Positions 34,705 to 44,323 of a DNA stretch of 64,000 nt are shown here, in pieces. This stretch comes from a bacterium. Lineage in GTDB: Bacteria; Moduliflexota; Moduliflexia; Moduliflexales; JAUQPW01. Below the pieces are notes generated by a model. That model saw only the letters and a list, made by a program, of their open reading frames with translations, was not told where the DNA came from and did no database searches. Numbering within the stretch: the stretch's first letter is position 1; each line of letters starts with the position of its first letter. Location: positions 1 to 64,000 of the forward strand of contig JAUQPW010000006.1 in NCBI GenBank assembly GCA_030550175.1, written 5' to 3'. The position numbers and the translations under genes were made by a program.

Positions 34705-35616
34705 ATGGCAACTCAACTTCTGGAGACGTCGTCTTCACCCATTCGACTTACCGAACAACAAATTGCCTTTTATCATGAAAACGGTTACCTGGTCATCGAA
34801 AGGGTCATAGATGAAGAGAGGCTGATCGCTTTGCGGGAGGTTACAGATCGAATTGTTGAGGGAGCGCGAGGATTGACCCAACATACCGAGGTATATGATC
34901 TGGAAGATTCCCACACACCAGATGAGCCGCGGGTTCGACGGATTAAAAACCCTTCCAAAGTACACCCTCTCTATTGGGAATTATCCAGGGATAAAACTAT
35001 CCTCGGCATTGTAGCTCAATTGATCGGCCCTAATATCCGGTTTCACAGCGAAAAACTGAATATGAAATCGGCCGGTTATGGAGCCCCGGTCGAGTGGCAT
35101 CAAGATTGGGCTTTTTATCCCCATACCAACGATGATATATTGGCGGTAGGTATTTTGTTGGATGATAGTATCCCGGATAATGGACCTCTCATGGTCATTC
35201 CGGGATCTCATAGGGGGCCTGTCTACGATCACCATGCAAACGGTCGATTTTGTGGAGCTATCCATCCCTCCTGTAAGGTAAATTACGAAGATGCTGTACC
35301 TTTGTTATGTAGCGCGGGAGGAATGACGATTCATCACGTTCGGGCCGTTCATGGCTCGGCACCTAATTACTCTGATAAACCGCGTCGATTACTTCTATTT
35401 GCCTATGCTGCTGCTGATGCCTGGCCTCTAATGGGTATGAGTCAATCCGGGGCCAAAACCTATGAAGAGTTCAATGAACTCATCGTCGCCGGCGAAGCTA
35501 CCAATCAGCCACGTCTTATTCCCGTACCGGTTCGTATGCCGTTACCCCCGGCATTGTATGGCGGTTCCATTTACGAAAATCAGAAAGGAAAAATCAGCAG
35601 CTACTTCCAGAACTAA
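34705..35616 (+). CDS. Phytanoyl-CoA dioxygenase (PhyH) family protein
   Basis: A 303-residue Fe(II)/2-oxoglutarate oxygenase. The facial-triad HxD is in EWHQDWAFYPHTNDD near 131-145; the distal His is in VHGSAPNYS near 215, with the 2-oxoglutarate Arg in DKPRRLLLFAY. The N-terminal QIAFYHENGYLVIERVID is the typical PhyH opening. The bacterial substrates are often small lipids, betaines or natural products. It stands near a TauD-like oxygenase and a sugar-type binding protein, suggesting an accessory catabolic cluster. The substrate is not readable. An AAGGAG ribosome site precedes the ATG. Confidence 0.92.
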   Translation: MATQLLETSSSPIRLTEQQIAFYHENGYLVIERVIDEERLIALREVTDRIVEGARGLTQHTEVYDLEDSHTPDEPRVRRIKNPSKVHPLYWELSRDKTILGIVAQLIGPNIRFHSEKLNMKSAGYGAPVEWHQDWAFYPHTNDDILAVGILLDDSIPDNGPLMVIPGSHRGPVYDHHANGRFCGAIHPSCKVNYEDAVPLLCSAGGMTIHHVRAVHGSAPNYSDKPRRLLLFAYAAADAWPLMGMSQSGAKTYEEFNELIVAGEATNQPRLIPVPVRMPLPPALYGGSIYENQKGKISSYFQN

Positions 35617-35700
35617 GTAACAAGCCTCTGTAAGGGAGACGCCGGTAAAGAGTAATTCAAAGGGGGCCAATCCGGTCAGAGGACCATTCCTTTAAGGTCC

Positions 35701-36558
35701 CTATACCGTTGACCCATCTCCCGCGATCGTGGTCCGATGCATGACCCGCCGGTATTTGGATGTATCCCAGGGTCTGCCTCGATGTAAGCAGCGACGATTG
35801 TCCCACATAACGAGATCTTTGGGTCGCCACTTATGGCGATAAACGAACTGAGGCTGGGTCGCCCATTCCAGTAACTCTTTCAGTAAGGCCCGGCCTTCCT
35901 CGATTGGCCAGCCGACGATATGGGAGGCATGTGAGCCGATAAAAAGTGCCTTCTCGCCGGTCTCCGGAATAGTTCGTACCAGGATTTGCTTTACCGGTGG
36001 TACTTCATTTTTAAAGGCCTCATCCATCAGGTCCGGAGAAATCAAACTCCGGGAGTAGGCCAGGCTATGTACGGCAACAAGACCTTCTAGCATGGCTTTT
36101 TTCTCATCCGGTAACGCATCATAAGCGGCCCGCGTGCTGGCATATTCGGTTTCTCCCCCTTCAGGAGGTACCTCCCGGGCAGATAAGAGAGAGGCTTTAG
36201 CAGGAATCTTCTTAAAGGAACTGTCGGAGTGCCAAAGCATATTGGCGGAAAGATGATACATGCGTTTGTCTTCCGGCGAGATCATCTCGTTTTTTTCATC
36301 AACATTGGAAAGGTTGTTAATAAGGCCACCACCTCCGGTGAAGTCGTTTTTCATGGTCGATTCCAACGGTCCAAATCGTCGACTAAAGGCAATCTGCTGT
36401 TCATCATTTAAATCTTGATCGTGAAAGACCAGCACCGAATATTTGTTGAAAGCCTCTCGGATCTGTTCAAAAGTTTCGTCATCAACAGATTTCGTAATAT
36501 CAACGCCCAGAATTTCTGCACCGAAACAATCGGTCAATGGATTGATGGTTATCGGCAT
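35701..36558 (-). CDS. TauD/TfdA-family Fe(II)/2-oxoglutarate dioxygenase
   Basis: A 285-residue oxygenase converging on the PhyH gene. The HxD of the iron site is MLWHSDSSFKKIPAKASLL near 113-131; the distal His is in CLHRGRPWDTSKYRRVMHRT near 257-276, which also holds the co-substrate Arg. The opening (DCFGAEILGVDIT) is family-typical. TauD members release sulfite or oxidise taurine, 2,4-D, sulfate esters or carboxylates. No sulfonate transporter genes lie next to it, so the substrate is open. Upstream (36559-36800) lies an AT-rich promoter region shared with the divergent propeller gene. Confidence 0.92.
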   Translation of the reverse strand: MPITINPLTDCFGAEILGVDITKSVDDETFEQIREAFNKYSVLVFHDQDLNDEQQIAFSRRFGPLESTMKNDFTGGGGLINNLSNVDEKNEMISPEDKRMYHLSANMLWHSDSSFKKIPAKASLLSAREVPPEGGETEYASTRAAYDALPDEKKAMLEGLVAVHSLAYSRSLISPDLMDEAFKNEVPPVKQILVRTIPETGEKALFIGSHASHIVGWPIEEGRALLKELLEWATQPQFVYRHKWRPKDLVMWDNRRCLHRGRPWDTSKYRRVMHRTTIAGDGSTV

Positions 36559-36800
36559 AGTAGTTTTACCCCATCAGGAAGTTCTATCCCTTTTATTTTG
36601 ACGTAAGTCCTGAACTCATAAGTTTGTGTCTTCAGGACTCTATGGTCAGACGCCTGTTTTTAATTTTCTATAAAAATTCCCTTGCTTTTATTCTACATCC
36701 TGTATTTTATCGAGGATAAATGCAAGAAATTTTTTAAAAAAAGAAGGCCTGGTAAAGAATTTTCGTTTTAAACTCTTTAAAAAAGAAGGGAGAGAAGGTA

Positions 36801-37505
36801 ATGACTCGACCTATTGAGAAACTTTTCCGTGCACCCTATGCGGTACCCAATGATCTGCAGATGACAAAGGAAGGGCTTTGGATCGTAGATCAAATGACCG
36901 ATCGGGTGGCTCTCACAGAAATTACTCAACTCGTTCCAGAGTGCCGGGTTCCGAAATTAATTCGAGATATTCCCACCGAATCCTCTAATACCAGTGGATT
37001 AACCTATGGAGATGGCGCACTCTGGCTGGGCGTTAACGGTCCGGCTACTCTATGGCGACCGGCACGACCGACCGACGCCGGACCACATCAGGGAGAGATC
37101 CTGAAAGTTGATCCTTATACCGGGAAAACCCTGGGACGGTATCCGGTACCGGGTGGAGGTCCTACCCATGGAATCGAATATGACCCTTTCGAAGACGGTT
37201 ATCTGTGGATAACCATTCTCAAAGCTCAAACTTTGGGTAAGGTACGGATTGACGACTGGACCCTTCAGCACGTGATTCCCCTACCCTATGAACGGGCCCA
37301 TGGGGTGGTACGGGTAGAGGATGGGATTTGGGTGGTACATACCTCCCGCCGGGTCATTGTCAAGCTCGATGTAAAGAGCAGAACGGAGTTGGACCGGATA
37401 ACCATCCCAAAGTCAGATCCGGAACCTCACGGATTGTCCATTTTTGGTAAAGACCTCCTCTATTGCGATGCAACCTCGGGATGGATCGTAAAAATCACGC
37501 TATGA
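36801..37505 (+). CDS. Short beta-propeller (SMP-30/virginiamycin B lyase-like) protein
   Basis: A 234-residue protein with repeated propeller-blade signatures: GLWIVDQMTDRVAL, GALWLGVNG, GYLWITILKAQTLGKVRID, GIWVVHTSRRVIVKLD, and DLLYCDATSGWIV. There is no signal peptide. It resembles SMP-30/Vgb-type lactonase or lyase propellers but is too short for a full six-blade protein unless it dimerises or is truncated. A GGGAG-type ribosome site precedes ATG 36801. The stop overlaps the convergent binding protein gene by 6 bases. It is perhaps part of the same catabolic locus. Confidence 0.72.
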   Translation: MTRPIEKLFRAPYAVPNDLQMTKEGLWIVDQMTDRVALTEITQLVPECRVPKLIRDIPTESSNTSGLTYGDGALWLGVNGPATLWRPARPTDAGPHQGEILKVDPYTGKTLGRYPVPGGGPTHGIEYDPFEDGYLWITILKAQTLGKVRIDDWTLQHVIPLPYERAHGVVRVEDGIWVVHTSRRVIVKLDVKSRTELDRITIPKSDPEPHGLSIFGKDLLYCDATSGWIVKITL

Positions 37506-38879
37506 TCGATAAATTTGACGAAGCTCACCGACGGCCCATTCTATTACTTTTTTGGGCTCTTCACCTCGAATCGCGCGGGCAAATATATCCACGATAATAT
37601 ATTTCGATAAGGCCTCTGCAGCATTTCGGGTAGGAGGTCCTGGATAACCGATCGAGCGACCCAGTTTTGCTGTATGCCTGAAAGCTAGGACACGGGGGTC
37701 TCTTTGCCACAGGGGATGGGTTTCATGATCAGGTCCCGGCGCAACATTGACCCCACCGCCTATCTCAAACCATTTATAGAAGTTGGGTTTGTCCATCAAA
37801 AATAGGAGGAACTCTTTTGCTGCATCTACATGGGGAGAATATTTCATAATAGCAAACTCAACGGTAGTATTATAGTGGAAACTTCCGGCCGGTCCCGCAG
37901 GCATAATGGCATGGTTTATATGCTGAGCTATCTGAGGATACTGATTTTTCGCTACCACGTAAATACTGGCACTGTTCAGGGTACAGGAAATTTGTTCGGC
38001 TAAAAAGGCCCGGTTATTATTGGTATCATCCCAGGCAAGCCCTGTTTCGTCAAAGACGTCTTTCCAAAGAACCGAAATAAACTCCACTGCTTCTAAGGTC
38101 TCCGGACTGTCTAAGGCAATAGTCTTACCATCTTCCTCCACAGGCTTTCCCCCAAAGCTCCACAGATAGGGATACGCAAAAGTAGGCGCATCTCCAAAGG
38201 TATGCCCGAAGGTTTGTCCAAAAGGCCGACTCCGGTCTTTAAGAAGCTTTCCTACCTTTCTGTATTCCTCCCAGGTTTCGGGGAATTTCTCAACCCCTAC
38301 CTCTTGGAACCAGTCTTCCCGATGGACCATGGCCGTACCTGCAATGGCATAAGGCATTGCCTTATAATGGTCTTCTACAAAACAAACCTCCTGAATCTGC
38401 CGATAAAAACCTCCATACATCTTTTCCACTTTTTCGGCCACATCGTCTATATCTATACATCCCTTCGCATACAGGTGCGGCCAGTTATGGAGCATCTGCA
38501 TGATATCCGGTCCGGTACCGGTCTCAATAGCCGCTGCAATCCGCGCTTGCAAATCATTGGCATTGATGGTTTCAATGGTTACCTGAACACCTGTTTGTTT
38601 GCCCCATTCTGCTGCCTGCCTTCGGATCTCATCATCGGTGGGTGGAACAAAGCTGCTTAACTGTAAAAGATGTAGTTTCGTTCCCTTCAAAATTGCCGGA
38701 GCTGCTATTTTTTGAGTACCCGGGAATAAAATATCCTTTGTAAAAGTTAACCCGGTAGTTAACCCAACCACCTTCAAAAACCGACGCCGTGTAAACAGGT
38801 GTTCTCTGTTACATGCAGAATCTGATGGCGGAGTAACGGAGGTGTCAGGTTCGGGAGGACCATCGATATATGGATTCAT
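37500..38879 (-). CDS. Tat-exported family 1 extracellular solute-binding protein (sugar-type)
   Basis: The start is set at ATG 38879, with AGGAGG 9 bases upstream, giving 459 residues. The twin-arginine signal TRRRFLKVVGLTTG sits near residues 29-42. The mature region matches SBP_bac_1: LHLLQLSSFVPPTDDE, the INANDLQARIAAAIETGTGPDIMQM loop, VHREDWFQEVG, and WSFGGKPVEEDGK. Family members bind sugars or oligosaccharides for ABC import. No MalF/MalG-type permease gene is nearby. It faces the dnaA/oriC region; the gap of about 770 bases holds the probable origin. Confidence 0.88.
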   Translation of the reverse strand: MNPYIDGPPEPDTSVTPPSDSACNREHLFTRRRFLKVVGLTTGLTFTKDILFPGTQKIAAPAILKGTKLHLLQLSSFVPPTDDEIRRQAAEWGKQTGVQVTIETINANDLQARIAAAIETGTGPDIMQMLHNWPHLYAKGCIDIDDVAEKVEKMYGGFYRQIQEVCFVEDHYKAMPYAIAGTAMVHREDWFQEVGVEKFPETWEEYRKVGKLLKDRSRPFGQTFGHTFGDAPTFAYPYLWSFGGKPVEEDGKTIALDSPETLEAVEFISVLWKDVFDETGLAWDDTNNNRAFLAEQISCTLNSASIYVVAKNQYPQIAQHINHAIMPAGPAGSFHYNTTVEFAIMKYSPHVDAAKEFLLFLMDKPNFYKWFEIGGGVNVAPGPDHETHPLWQRDPRVLAFRHTAKLGRSIGYPGPPTRNAAEALSKYIIVDIFARAIRGEEPKKVIEWAVGELRQIYRS

Positions 38880-39469
38880 AGGTGATTTCCTCCTTGCTTT
38901 ACTCCCTTCCAGGTTTTTGGGATTAAACTCCTCACCGACACCCGGAAATCCACCTTGGATGAGCACCGCCCTACCGTATAAATCTCCGTCGATCTTTCAG
39001 CGTCTCTCAGGCGTAATGTAGCAGGTAAAACCCCTAAACTGGAATCTCTGTCAACTTTAAATAAGACTTATGGAATTATAAACCCAATAACCTGAGGGTT
39101 TTCAAACTTTTTCATCTTCTAGAGAGGAAATCATAGGGTAGCTTCATCTATTCGTCAAGATACTTTTTATAAGATTAAAATCCGGTTGATCTATCTAACG
39201 CCTGTATCTTTGTCAAGTTATTTATGTTAGTTTTTTTAACTAACCTAAATTAGAAACAGAAAATTTCTATACTTATATCTTTTCTTCTAAGATTCGGTAG
39301 ATTCGATTCTTAGAAGTTCAAAGTTTTAGGAACCGGAGAATTTTTGAAGTTTTAGGAAATGGGACGGCTTATCTAAGAGATATACTTAAACAAAATCTCC
39401 TCTCCGTTATAAACGGGGTAAAATTTAGGGAGAAAGGATCTATCTTATCAGATTTATGAGGGTTAGAAT

Positions 39470-39647
39470 TTTTAGCTAAAAAAAGCTTGAAAAAGTTTTT
39501 AGAGTGATGCAACCTTTATTTTGTTAAGTTGTTTTAAATAAACGACTTGTTAACAATCCGCTGTAGATAAGCTGGATATTTTCCTCTTCAACTTCAGATA
39601 AAAATGATCGTTATAGAGTTATCCACTCCTGTGGATAAATCATCCCT
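39470..39647. other. oriC: Probable chromosomal origin (oriC) region upstream of dnaA
   Basis: AT-rich DNA between the binding protein and dnaA contains TTATCCACT at 39619-39627 and TGTGGATAA at 39630-39638. These two near-perfect DnaA boxes in opposite orientation lie just before the dnaA start. Inverted TTGTTAA/TTAACAA stretches lie near 39520-39555. A hairpin with CTTCTAAGA/TCTTAGAAG arms lies at 39284-39316 further upstream. The boxes could also be autoregulatory, so origin function is inferred. Confidence 0.6.
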
Positions 39648-41048
39648 ATGAATCCAAATTTGTGGGAGAACATTCTTAAACATATAGCAGACCGAATCAA
39701 CAGACAGAGCTTTGAGACGTGGTTTAGGCCTGTTCGGCTCCTATCCTTTGAATCGGGAACTATTAAACTGGGAGTACCTGACCAGAACTTTATAACCTGG
39801 CTCAATGAGCATTACCTGGAGGTTCTACTCGGTGCCATTAAAGAGGTAGTGGGAGAACTCCCGGCCGTTTCCTTTGTGGTTTATAAAGAATCTGATGAAG
39901 CTAAGAACTCGAAAATTTCAAGTTTTTCCTCATCCAGGGAGATGCGGGAGCATCAAATGGACCTGCTCACACCCATAGAAACTCCCTACAGGAAAAACCC
40001 TTCTCGGGTATTTGAAGAGTCTGAAGAGGAGATTGCCCTTAATCCCCGATATACGTTCAGTACCTATGTAGTAGGTTCAGGAAGCCGATTTGCCCATGCA
40101 GCTTCTTTAGCTGTTGCAGAACAGATGTCCTCTACCTATAACCCCTTATTCATCTACGGAGGCGTAGGATTAGGAAAAACCCATCTCCTTCATGCCATCG
40201 GTCATAAAACCTTAGGATTAAGGAAAAAAGTAAGACTCCTCTATATCTCCTCAGAACGTTTCGTCAATGAACTGATCAATTCGATTCGATATGATTCCTT
40301 GCCGAGCTTCCGGGAGAAGTATCGTCAGATTGATTTCCTTCTTATCGATGATATCCAGTTTATAGCCGGGAAAGACAGGACCCAGGAAGAATTCTTCCAT
40401 ACCTTCAATGCCCTCCATAATGCACGGAAACAAATCGTTATTACTAGCGATTGTCCGCCGAAACAGATTCCAACTTTGGAGGAACGATTGAGATCCCGAT
40501 TTGAATGGGGACTCATTGCGGATATTCAACCTCCGGATCTGGAAACCAAGATTGCCATTCTTCAGAAAAAAGCGGAAGAAAGAAAGGTTCATCTTCCAGA
40601 CGAAGTGGCCTTGTTCATAGCCAGCAAAGTGAAATCCAACATCCGAGAATTGGAGGGCTGCTTGACTAAAGTAGCCGCCTCTGCTGCCTTTAAAGGATGT
40701 AGCATCAACCTGGAACTGGCCCAAGAAGTTCTTCATGATTTATTCGATACAAAGGTAAAACCCATTACCGTTGATCTTGTTCAGAAGGTAGTGGCCAATT
40801 ATTACCAAATTCCTCAACAGGAGTTGAAAGCCCAGACCCGAGTCAAAAATATTGCATTTCCCAGACAGATAGCCATGTATCTTTGCCGAGAATTAACCCG
40901 GTTATCCCTGCCTGAGATTGGAAGAAGTTTCGGTGGCAAGGACCATACGACGATTCTTCACGCCTGCCGCAAAATAGAGCAAGAGATAAGCAAAAATCCG
41001 GAACTGAGGGGGTTGATCAACAAACTTAAAAACTTGATTCAGTCTTAG
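39648..41048 (+). CDS. dnaA: Chromosomal replication initiator DnaA
   Basis: A 466-residue DnaA. Domain I starts LWENILKHIADRINRQSFETWF. The linker follows with charged residues. The AAA+ domain has Walker A GGVGLGKTHLLHAIGH near 178-193 and Walker B FLLIDDIQFIAGKDRTQEEFFHTFN near 230-254, with the arginine-finger region ERLRSRFEWGLIAD. Domain IV ends with the signature LSLPEIGRSFGGKDHTTILHACRKIE near 423-448. It opens origin DNA at DnaA boxes. Unlike the common dnaA-dnaN order, the next gene is nuoA, across a hairpin, with no dnaN or gyrB. Confidence 0.97.
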   Translation: MNPNLWENILKHIADRINRQSFETWFRPVRLLSFESGTIKLGVPDQNFITWLNEHYLEVLLGAIKEVVGELPAVSFVVYKESDEAKNSKISSFSSSREMREHQMDLLTPIETPYRKNPSRVFEESEEEIALNPRYTFSTYVVGSGSRFAHAASLAVAEQMSSTYNPLFIYGGVGLGKTHLLHAIGHKTLGLRKKVRLLYISSERFVNELINSIRYDSLPSFREKYRQIDFLLIDDIQFIAGKDRTQEEFFHTFNALHNARKQIVITSDCPPKQIPTLEERLRSRFEWGLIADIQPPDLETKIAILQKKAEERKVHLPDEVALFIASKVKSNIRELEGCLTKVAASAAFKGCSINLELAQEVLHDLFDTKVKPITVDLVQKVVANYYQIPQQELKAQTRVKNIAFPRQIAMYLCRELTRLSLPEIGRSFGGKDHTTILHACRKIEQEISKNPELRGLINKLKNLIQS

Positions 41049-41078
41049 CCCGTGGTTCGTAGTCTGCTTTAACATCCT

Positions 41079-41150
41079 GGGGACGAAGCTTTGGCTTTGT
41101 AGATAAGATCAGGATATGGTAGTCAGCTAACTGATGAAGGCTTCGTCCCC
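41079..41150. terminator. Long-loop inverted repeat after dnaA
   Basis: GGGGACGAAGC (41079-41089) pairs with GCTTCGTCCCC (41140-41150) around a 50-base loop. There is no T-run directly after it. It may act as the dnaA transcript end or as an RNA element. Confidence 0.45.
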
Positions 41151-41259
41151 TAAAATTAGCTTAAGCAGGAATTATGAAGGTTTTATGACAAAAAGTTTAG
41201 GTTTTTGTGAAGATTCTTAAGAACCCAGATTGATCCCTGTTTAGAAACGGCTTTTTTGC

Positions 41260-41288
41260 TTGACAAATTTCAAGCAAAAATGTTAACT
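41260..41288 (+). promoter_or_regulatory. Candidate promoter of the nuo operon
   Basis: TTGACA at 41260-41265 is followed after 17 bases by TTAACT at 41283-41288, about 100 bases before nuoA. The -35 is perfect and the -10 weak. Confidence 0.4.
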
Positions 41289-41390
41289 GATATTAAGATA
41301 AAGAAAAATTTACCCTTGTGGCTACTCGCCTGTTAGGTTGAAGGGTGATTCTTTTTCTGCTTTTCAATCCACCTGGAGGGGGCGTAGAGT

Positions 41391-41825
41391 ATGTTATTCG
41401 ATTATGTAAACGTTTTGGTTTTCATGACCGTAGGAGTTCTCTTTCTGGTGGGGAGTTTGCTTGCAGCTCGCCTGGCATCCAGACTGCTTCATTCCAGGAT
41501 TCATAATCTGGATAAGTTAACCAACTATGAATGTGGGGAACGTCCGATTGGAGGAACGGCGATTCAGTTTAATATAAGATTTTACGTAATAGCCCTGATT
41601 TTTGTTATTTTTGAAGTGGAAGTGGTTTTCCTCTATCCCTGGGCCGTGGTATTTAAAGATTTAGGATTTTTTGCCTTTGTAGAAATGTCGATATTTATCC
41701 TCATTCTTCTCGTGGGACTGGCCTATGTTTGGTGTAAAGGAGACCTTGAATGGGTTAAGCCCTCTGAAATCTCTCTGGCTCGAGAAAGAAGCTCTCAAGA
41801 GCATGGTGAGATACTTCATAGATGA
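41391..41825 (+). CDS. nuoA: NADH-quinone oxidoreductase subunit A
   Basis: A 144-residue membrane subunit with three helices (FMTVGVLFLVGSLLAARLA; YVIALIFVIFEVEVVFLYPWAV; MSIFILILLVGLAYVW). The loop YECGERPIGGTAIQFNIRFY near 42-61 with its conserved Cys is diagnostic. In the complex it joins the peripheral arm to the membrane arm near the quinone pocket. It begins an operon A-B-C-D-H-I-J-K-L-M-N. The C-terminal tail (SQEHGEILHR) is longer than usual. Confidence 0.96.
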   Translation: MLFDYVNVLVFMTVGVLFLVGSLLAARLASRLLHSRIHNLDKLTNYECGERPIGGTAIQFNIRFYVIALIFVIFEVEVVFLYPWAVVFKDLGFFAFVEMSIFILILLVGLAYVWCKGDLEWVKPSEISLARERSSQEHGEILHR

Positions 41826-41849
41826 GTCCTCACAGGGAGGTGTTTTAGA

Positions 41850-42359
41850 ATGAAATTACTGGAAAGCACCTTTCGGGATAATATCCTGATAACTCGTGTT
41901 GATTATTTTCTTAATTGGGCAAGATTATCTTCTCTATGGCCCATGCTCTTTGGGTTAGCCTGTTGTGCCATTGAAATGATGGCGACGGGAGCGGCTCGAT
42001 ACGATCTAGATAGATTTGGAGCAGGGGTTTTCCGGGGCACTCCCCGACAATCGGACCTTATGATTGTTGCCGGAACGGTTACCATTAAAATGTCTTCCAG
42101 ACTTAAGCTACTCTATGAGCAAATGCCAGAGCCCAAGTATGTGATATCCATGGGAAGTTGTGCCACCAGCGGAGGTCCTTATTGGCAACATGGTTATCAT
42201 GTCTTAAAGGGCGTTGATCTGGTGGTACCTGTGGACGTCTATGTCCCCGGCTGTCCTCCTCGTCCAGAGTCTTTAATAGAAGGGGTTTTAAAACTTCAAG
42301 AAAAGATCCGGAATGAAAGGTTGTTGGCCCGTGGGATTTCATCGGTTATGGCTTCTTAA
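41850..42359 (+). CDS. nuoB: NADH-quinone oxidoreductase subunit B
   Basis: A 169-residue Fe-S subunit carrying cluster N2. Ligands are seen in [12 protein letters not shown] (vicinal Cys), [14 protein letters not shown] and [15 protein letters not shown]. It accepts electrons from NuoI and reduces quinone with NuoD. It lies 24 bases after nuoA. The gap before nuoC holds two small hairpins (CCAAAGG/CCTTTGG and CGTAA/TTACG). Confidence 0.97.
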   Translation: MKLLESTFRDNILITRVDYFLNWARLSSLWPMLFGLACCAIEMMATGAARYDLDRFGAGVFRGTPRQSDLMIVAGTVTIKMSSRLKLLYEQMPEPKYVISMGSCATSGGPYWQHGYHVLKGVDLVVPVDVYVPGCPPRPESLIEGVLKLQEKIRNERLLARGISSVMAS

Positions 42360-42383
42360 AAGTCAGGGATATAGGGAGATTAT

Positions 42384-42434
42384 CCAAAGGTAACACCGAC
42401 GCCTTTGGAGCCGTGAATCGTAACGCCCCTTACG
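42384..42434. repeat. Two small hairpins between nuoB and nuoC
   Basis: CCAAAGG (42384-42390) pairs with CCTTTGG (42402-42408), and CGTAA (42419-42423) with TTACG (42430-42434). They sit just before the nuoC start. Confidence 0.5.
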
Positions 42435-42458
42435 GATAAATTTAGAAAATACCAGGGA

Positions 42459-43079
42459 TTGCCGAGTAAGGAGATGAGCATCCAGGAGATTTTGGAAAAG
42501 CTAAAGGCCAGGTTTGAGGGGATTTCCTTTGAGTTGGTAGAGACAAAGGTAGATCCCTTTATTAAGGTTCCGGCTAAAAACATCGCAGAAGTAGCGGCCT
42601 TTCTTAAAGAAGATGAATCCCTCGCCTTTGATTCTCTCATGTGTTTAAGCGGGGTTGATTACCCCAATACCCTCGTGGTGGTTTACCACCTCTTTTCCTT
42701 CAAGCATGGTCATAAATTAGTCCTAAAGGTGGAAACCCCCCGGGATAATCCTTCGGTACCCACAGTAGAAAATGTCTGGAGAACGGCCAATTGGCATGAA
42801 CGGGAAGCCTTTGATATGTTCGGAATTCATTTTGAAAACCATAGCGATCTGAGAAGGATCCTTTGTCCGGACGATTGGGAGGGTTATCCACTCCGTAAAG
42901 ATTATAAAACCCAGGAGTTCTATCATGGCATTCGGGTGGAAGTCGCCGAGCCTCCAGATCCTCTCTACGAAGCGAAACAGAAGTCCAAGGTGGACAAAGC
43001 AGCGAAACCCACCGGAACTTCAGCTACTAAAGCCGCCAAACCAGATTCCAAGGCCACAACCGAGAAAAAGGCTGAGTAG
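42459..43079 (+). CDS. nuoC: NADH-quinone oxidoreductase subunit C
   Basis: About 201-206 residues. The Complex1_30kDa domain is clear: VLKVETPRDNPSVPTVENVWRTANWHEREAFDMFGIHFENHSDLRRILCPDDWEGYPLRKDY, covering about 88-155. The start is TTG 42459 or ATG 42474; both are too close to purine stretches for normal ribosome spacing. The tail after about 170 is Lys/Ala-rich and low-complexity, and is not part of the conserved fold. NuoC is separate from NuoD here, unlike the fused NuoCD of E. coli. Confidence 0.94.
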   Translation: MPSKEMSIQEILEKLKARFEGISFELVETKVDPFIKVPAKNIAEVAAFLKEDESLAFDSLMCLSGVDYPNTLVVVYHLFSFKHGHKLVLKVETPRDNPSVPTVENVWRTANWHEREAFDMFGIHFENHSDLRRILCPDDWEGYPLRKDYKTQEFYHGIRVEVAEPPDPLYEAKQKSKVDKAAKPTGTSATKAAKPDSKATTEKKAE

Positions 43080-43089
43080 TTCTGGGTTT

Positions 43090-43142
43090 ATTGTCCGTGG
43101 TTTGAAGGGGTTTACCCTTCACAACGGATAACAGATAACAGA
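43090..43142. repeat. Heptad-word inverted repeat between nuoC and nuoD
   Basis: TTGTCCGTGGTTTGAAGGG on the left pairs with CCCTTCACAACGGATAAC on the right (CAACGGA family). It fills the 71-base gap between the two genes. Confidence 0.7.
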
Positions 43143-43150
43143 CTAAAACT

Positions 43151-44308
43151 ATGTTAGAAACGGCAGATCTCCTTAAAGAAGGGATCAAAGAAGAGCTCAA
43201 AAGTGATGAGATGCTCCTTAACATGGGGCCTCAGCACCCCAGCACCCATGGCGTTCTACGGTTGGTCCTGAGGACCGATGGGGAAGTTGTTAAAGAGGCA
43301 GTTCCCCACATCGGTTATCTGCATCGGTGTTTTGAGAAACACGCGGAGAACGTAACCTACCCCCAGGTTATTCCCTACACCGATCGGATGGATTATGTAG
43401 GTTCCATGAATAACGCATTGGGTTATGTGATCGCCGTTGAAAAGTTAATGGGGATCAAAGTGCCAGAACGCGCGGAGTATATTCGGGTCATTGTGGCGGA
43501 ACTGAACCGAATTGCCAGTCATTTGCTGGCTTTTGGGACCTATGGTCTGGATATAGGGGCTTTTACCCCTTTTATGCATGCCTTCCGGGATCGGGAAAAA
43601 ATTTTGGATCTTTTCGAGGAAGCTTCTGGTGCACGCCTTCTCTATAATTATCCCCGAATCGGGGGGGTTGCAAAGGATGTCCCACCGGGTTGGCTTGAAA
43701 AAACCCGGGCGTTTATCGATTATTTTAAACCTAAAATTAAAGAGTACAATGATCTCTTAACCTTCAATAAAATTTTCATTGAACGTACGGCTAATGTTGG
43801 GGTCCTACCTTTGGATTTAGCCATCAGTTACGGGGTTACCGGCCCTAATCTTCGGGGCTCCGGTATGAAGTGGGATCTGCGAAGGAATGATCCCTACTCC
43901 ATCTACGACCGGTTTGAGTTCGATATTCCGGTTGGAACTGGTGAAATGGGAACCGTAGGGGATTGCTGGGACCGGTATTGGGTCCGAATCCGGGAAATGG
44001 GAGAAAGTATTAAGATCATTCGCCAGGCCCTGGACCAGATACCCGCAGGAGAGGTCATGGCTCCGGAAGGATTAAAAGCTATTAAACCCCCCAAAGGGGA
44101 AGTCTATGTCCGTACCGAAACCCCTCGAGGTGAATTGGGCTATTATTTGATCAGTGATGGCTCTCAACAACCTTATCGCCTGAAAGTTCGCTCCCCCTGC
44201 TTCACGGCCATGAGTGTATTCCATGAGATCGCCCGAGGTGGAATGATTGCAGATATGGTAGCCATCGTCGGAAGCCTGGACATCGTACTCGGAGAGATCG
44301 ATCGATAG
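43151..44308 (+). CDS. nuoD: NADH-quinone oxidoreductase subunit D
   Basis: A 385-residue 49-kDa-type subunit. MGPQHPSTHGVLRLVLRTDGE near 26-46 is diagnostic and includes the quinone-pocket His of HPSTHG. IGYLHRCFEKHAENVTYPQ, RIASHLLAFG, and the C-terminal CFTAMSVFHEIARGGMIADMVAIVGSLDIVLGEIDR complete the family pattern. It forms the quinone site with NuoB. No ribosome site precedes ATG 43151; the CAACGGA-type repeat ends just before it. Confidence 0.97.
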   Translation: MLETADLLKEGIKEELKSDEMLLNMGPQHPSTHGVLRLVLRTDGEVVKEAVPHIGYLHRCFEKHAENVTYPQVIPYTDRMDYVGSMNNALGYVIAVEKLMGIKVPERAEYIRVIVAELNRIASHLLAFGTYGLDIGAFTPFMHAFRDREKILDLFEEASGARLLYNYPRIGGVAKDVPPGWLEKTRAFIDYFKPKIKEYNDLLTFNKIFIERTANVGVLPLDLAISYGVTGPNLRGSGMKWDLRRNDPYSIYDRFEFDIPVGTGEMGTVGDCWDRYWVRIREMGESIKIIRQALDQIPAGEVMAPEGLKAIKPPKGEVYVRTETPRGELGYYLISDGSQQPYRLKVRSPCFTAMSVFHEIARGGMIADMVAIVGSLDIVLGEIDR

Positions 44309-44323
44309 TCAGGGTGTGAAACG

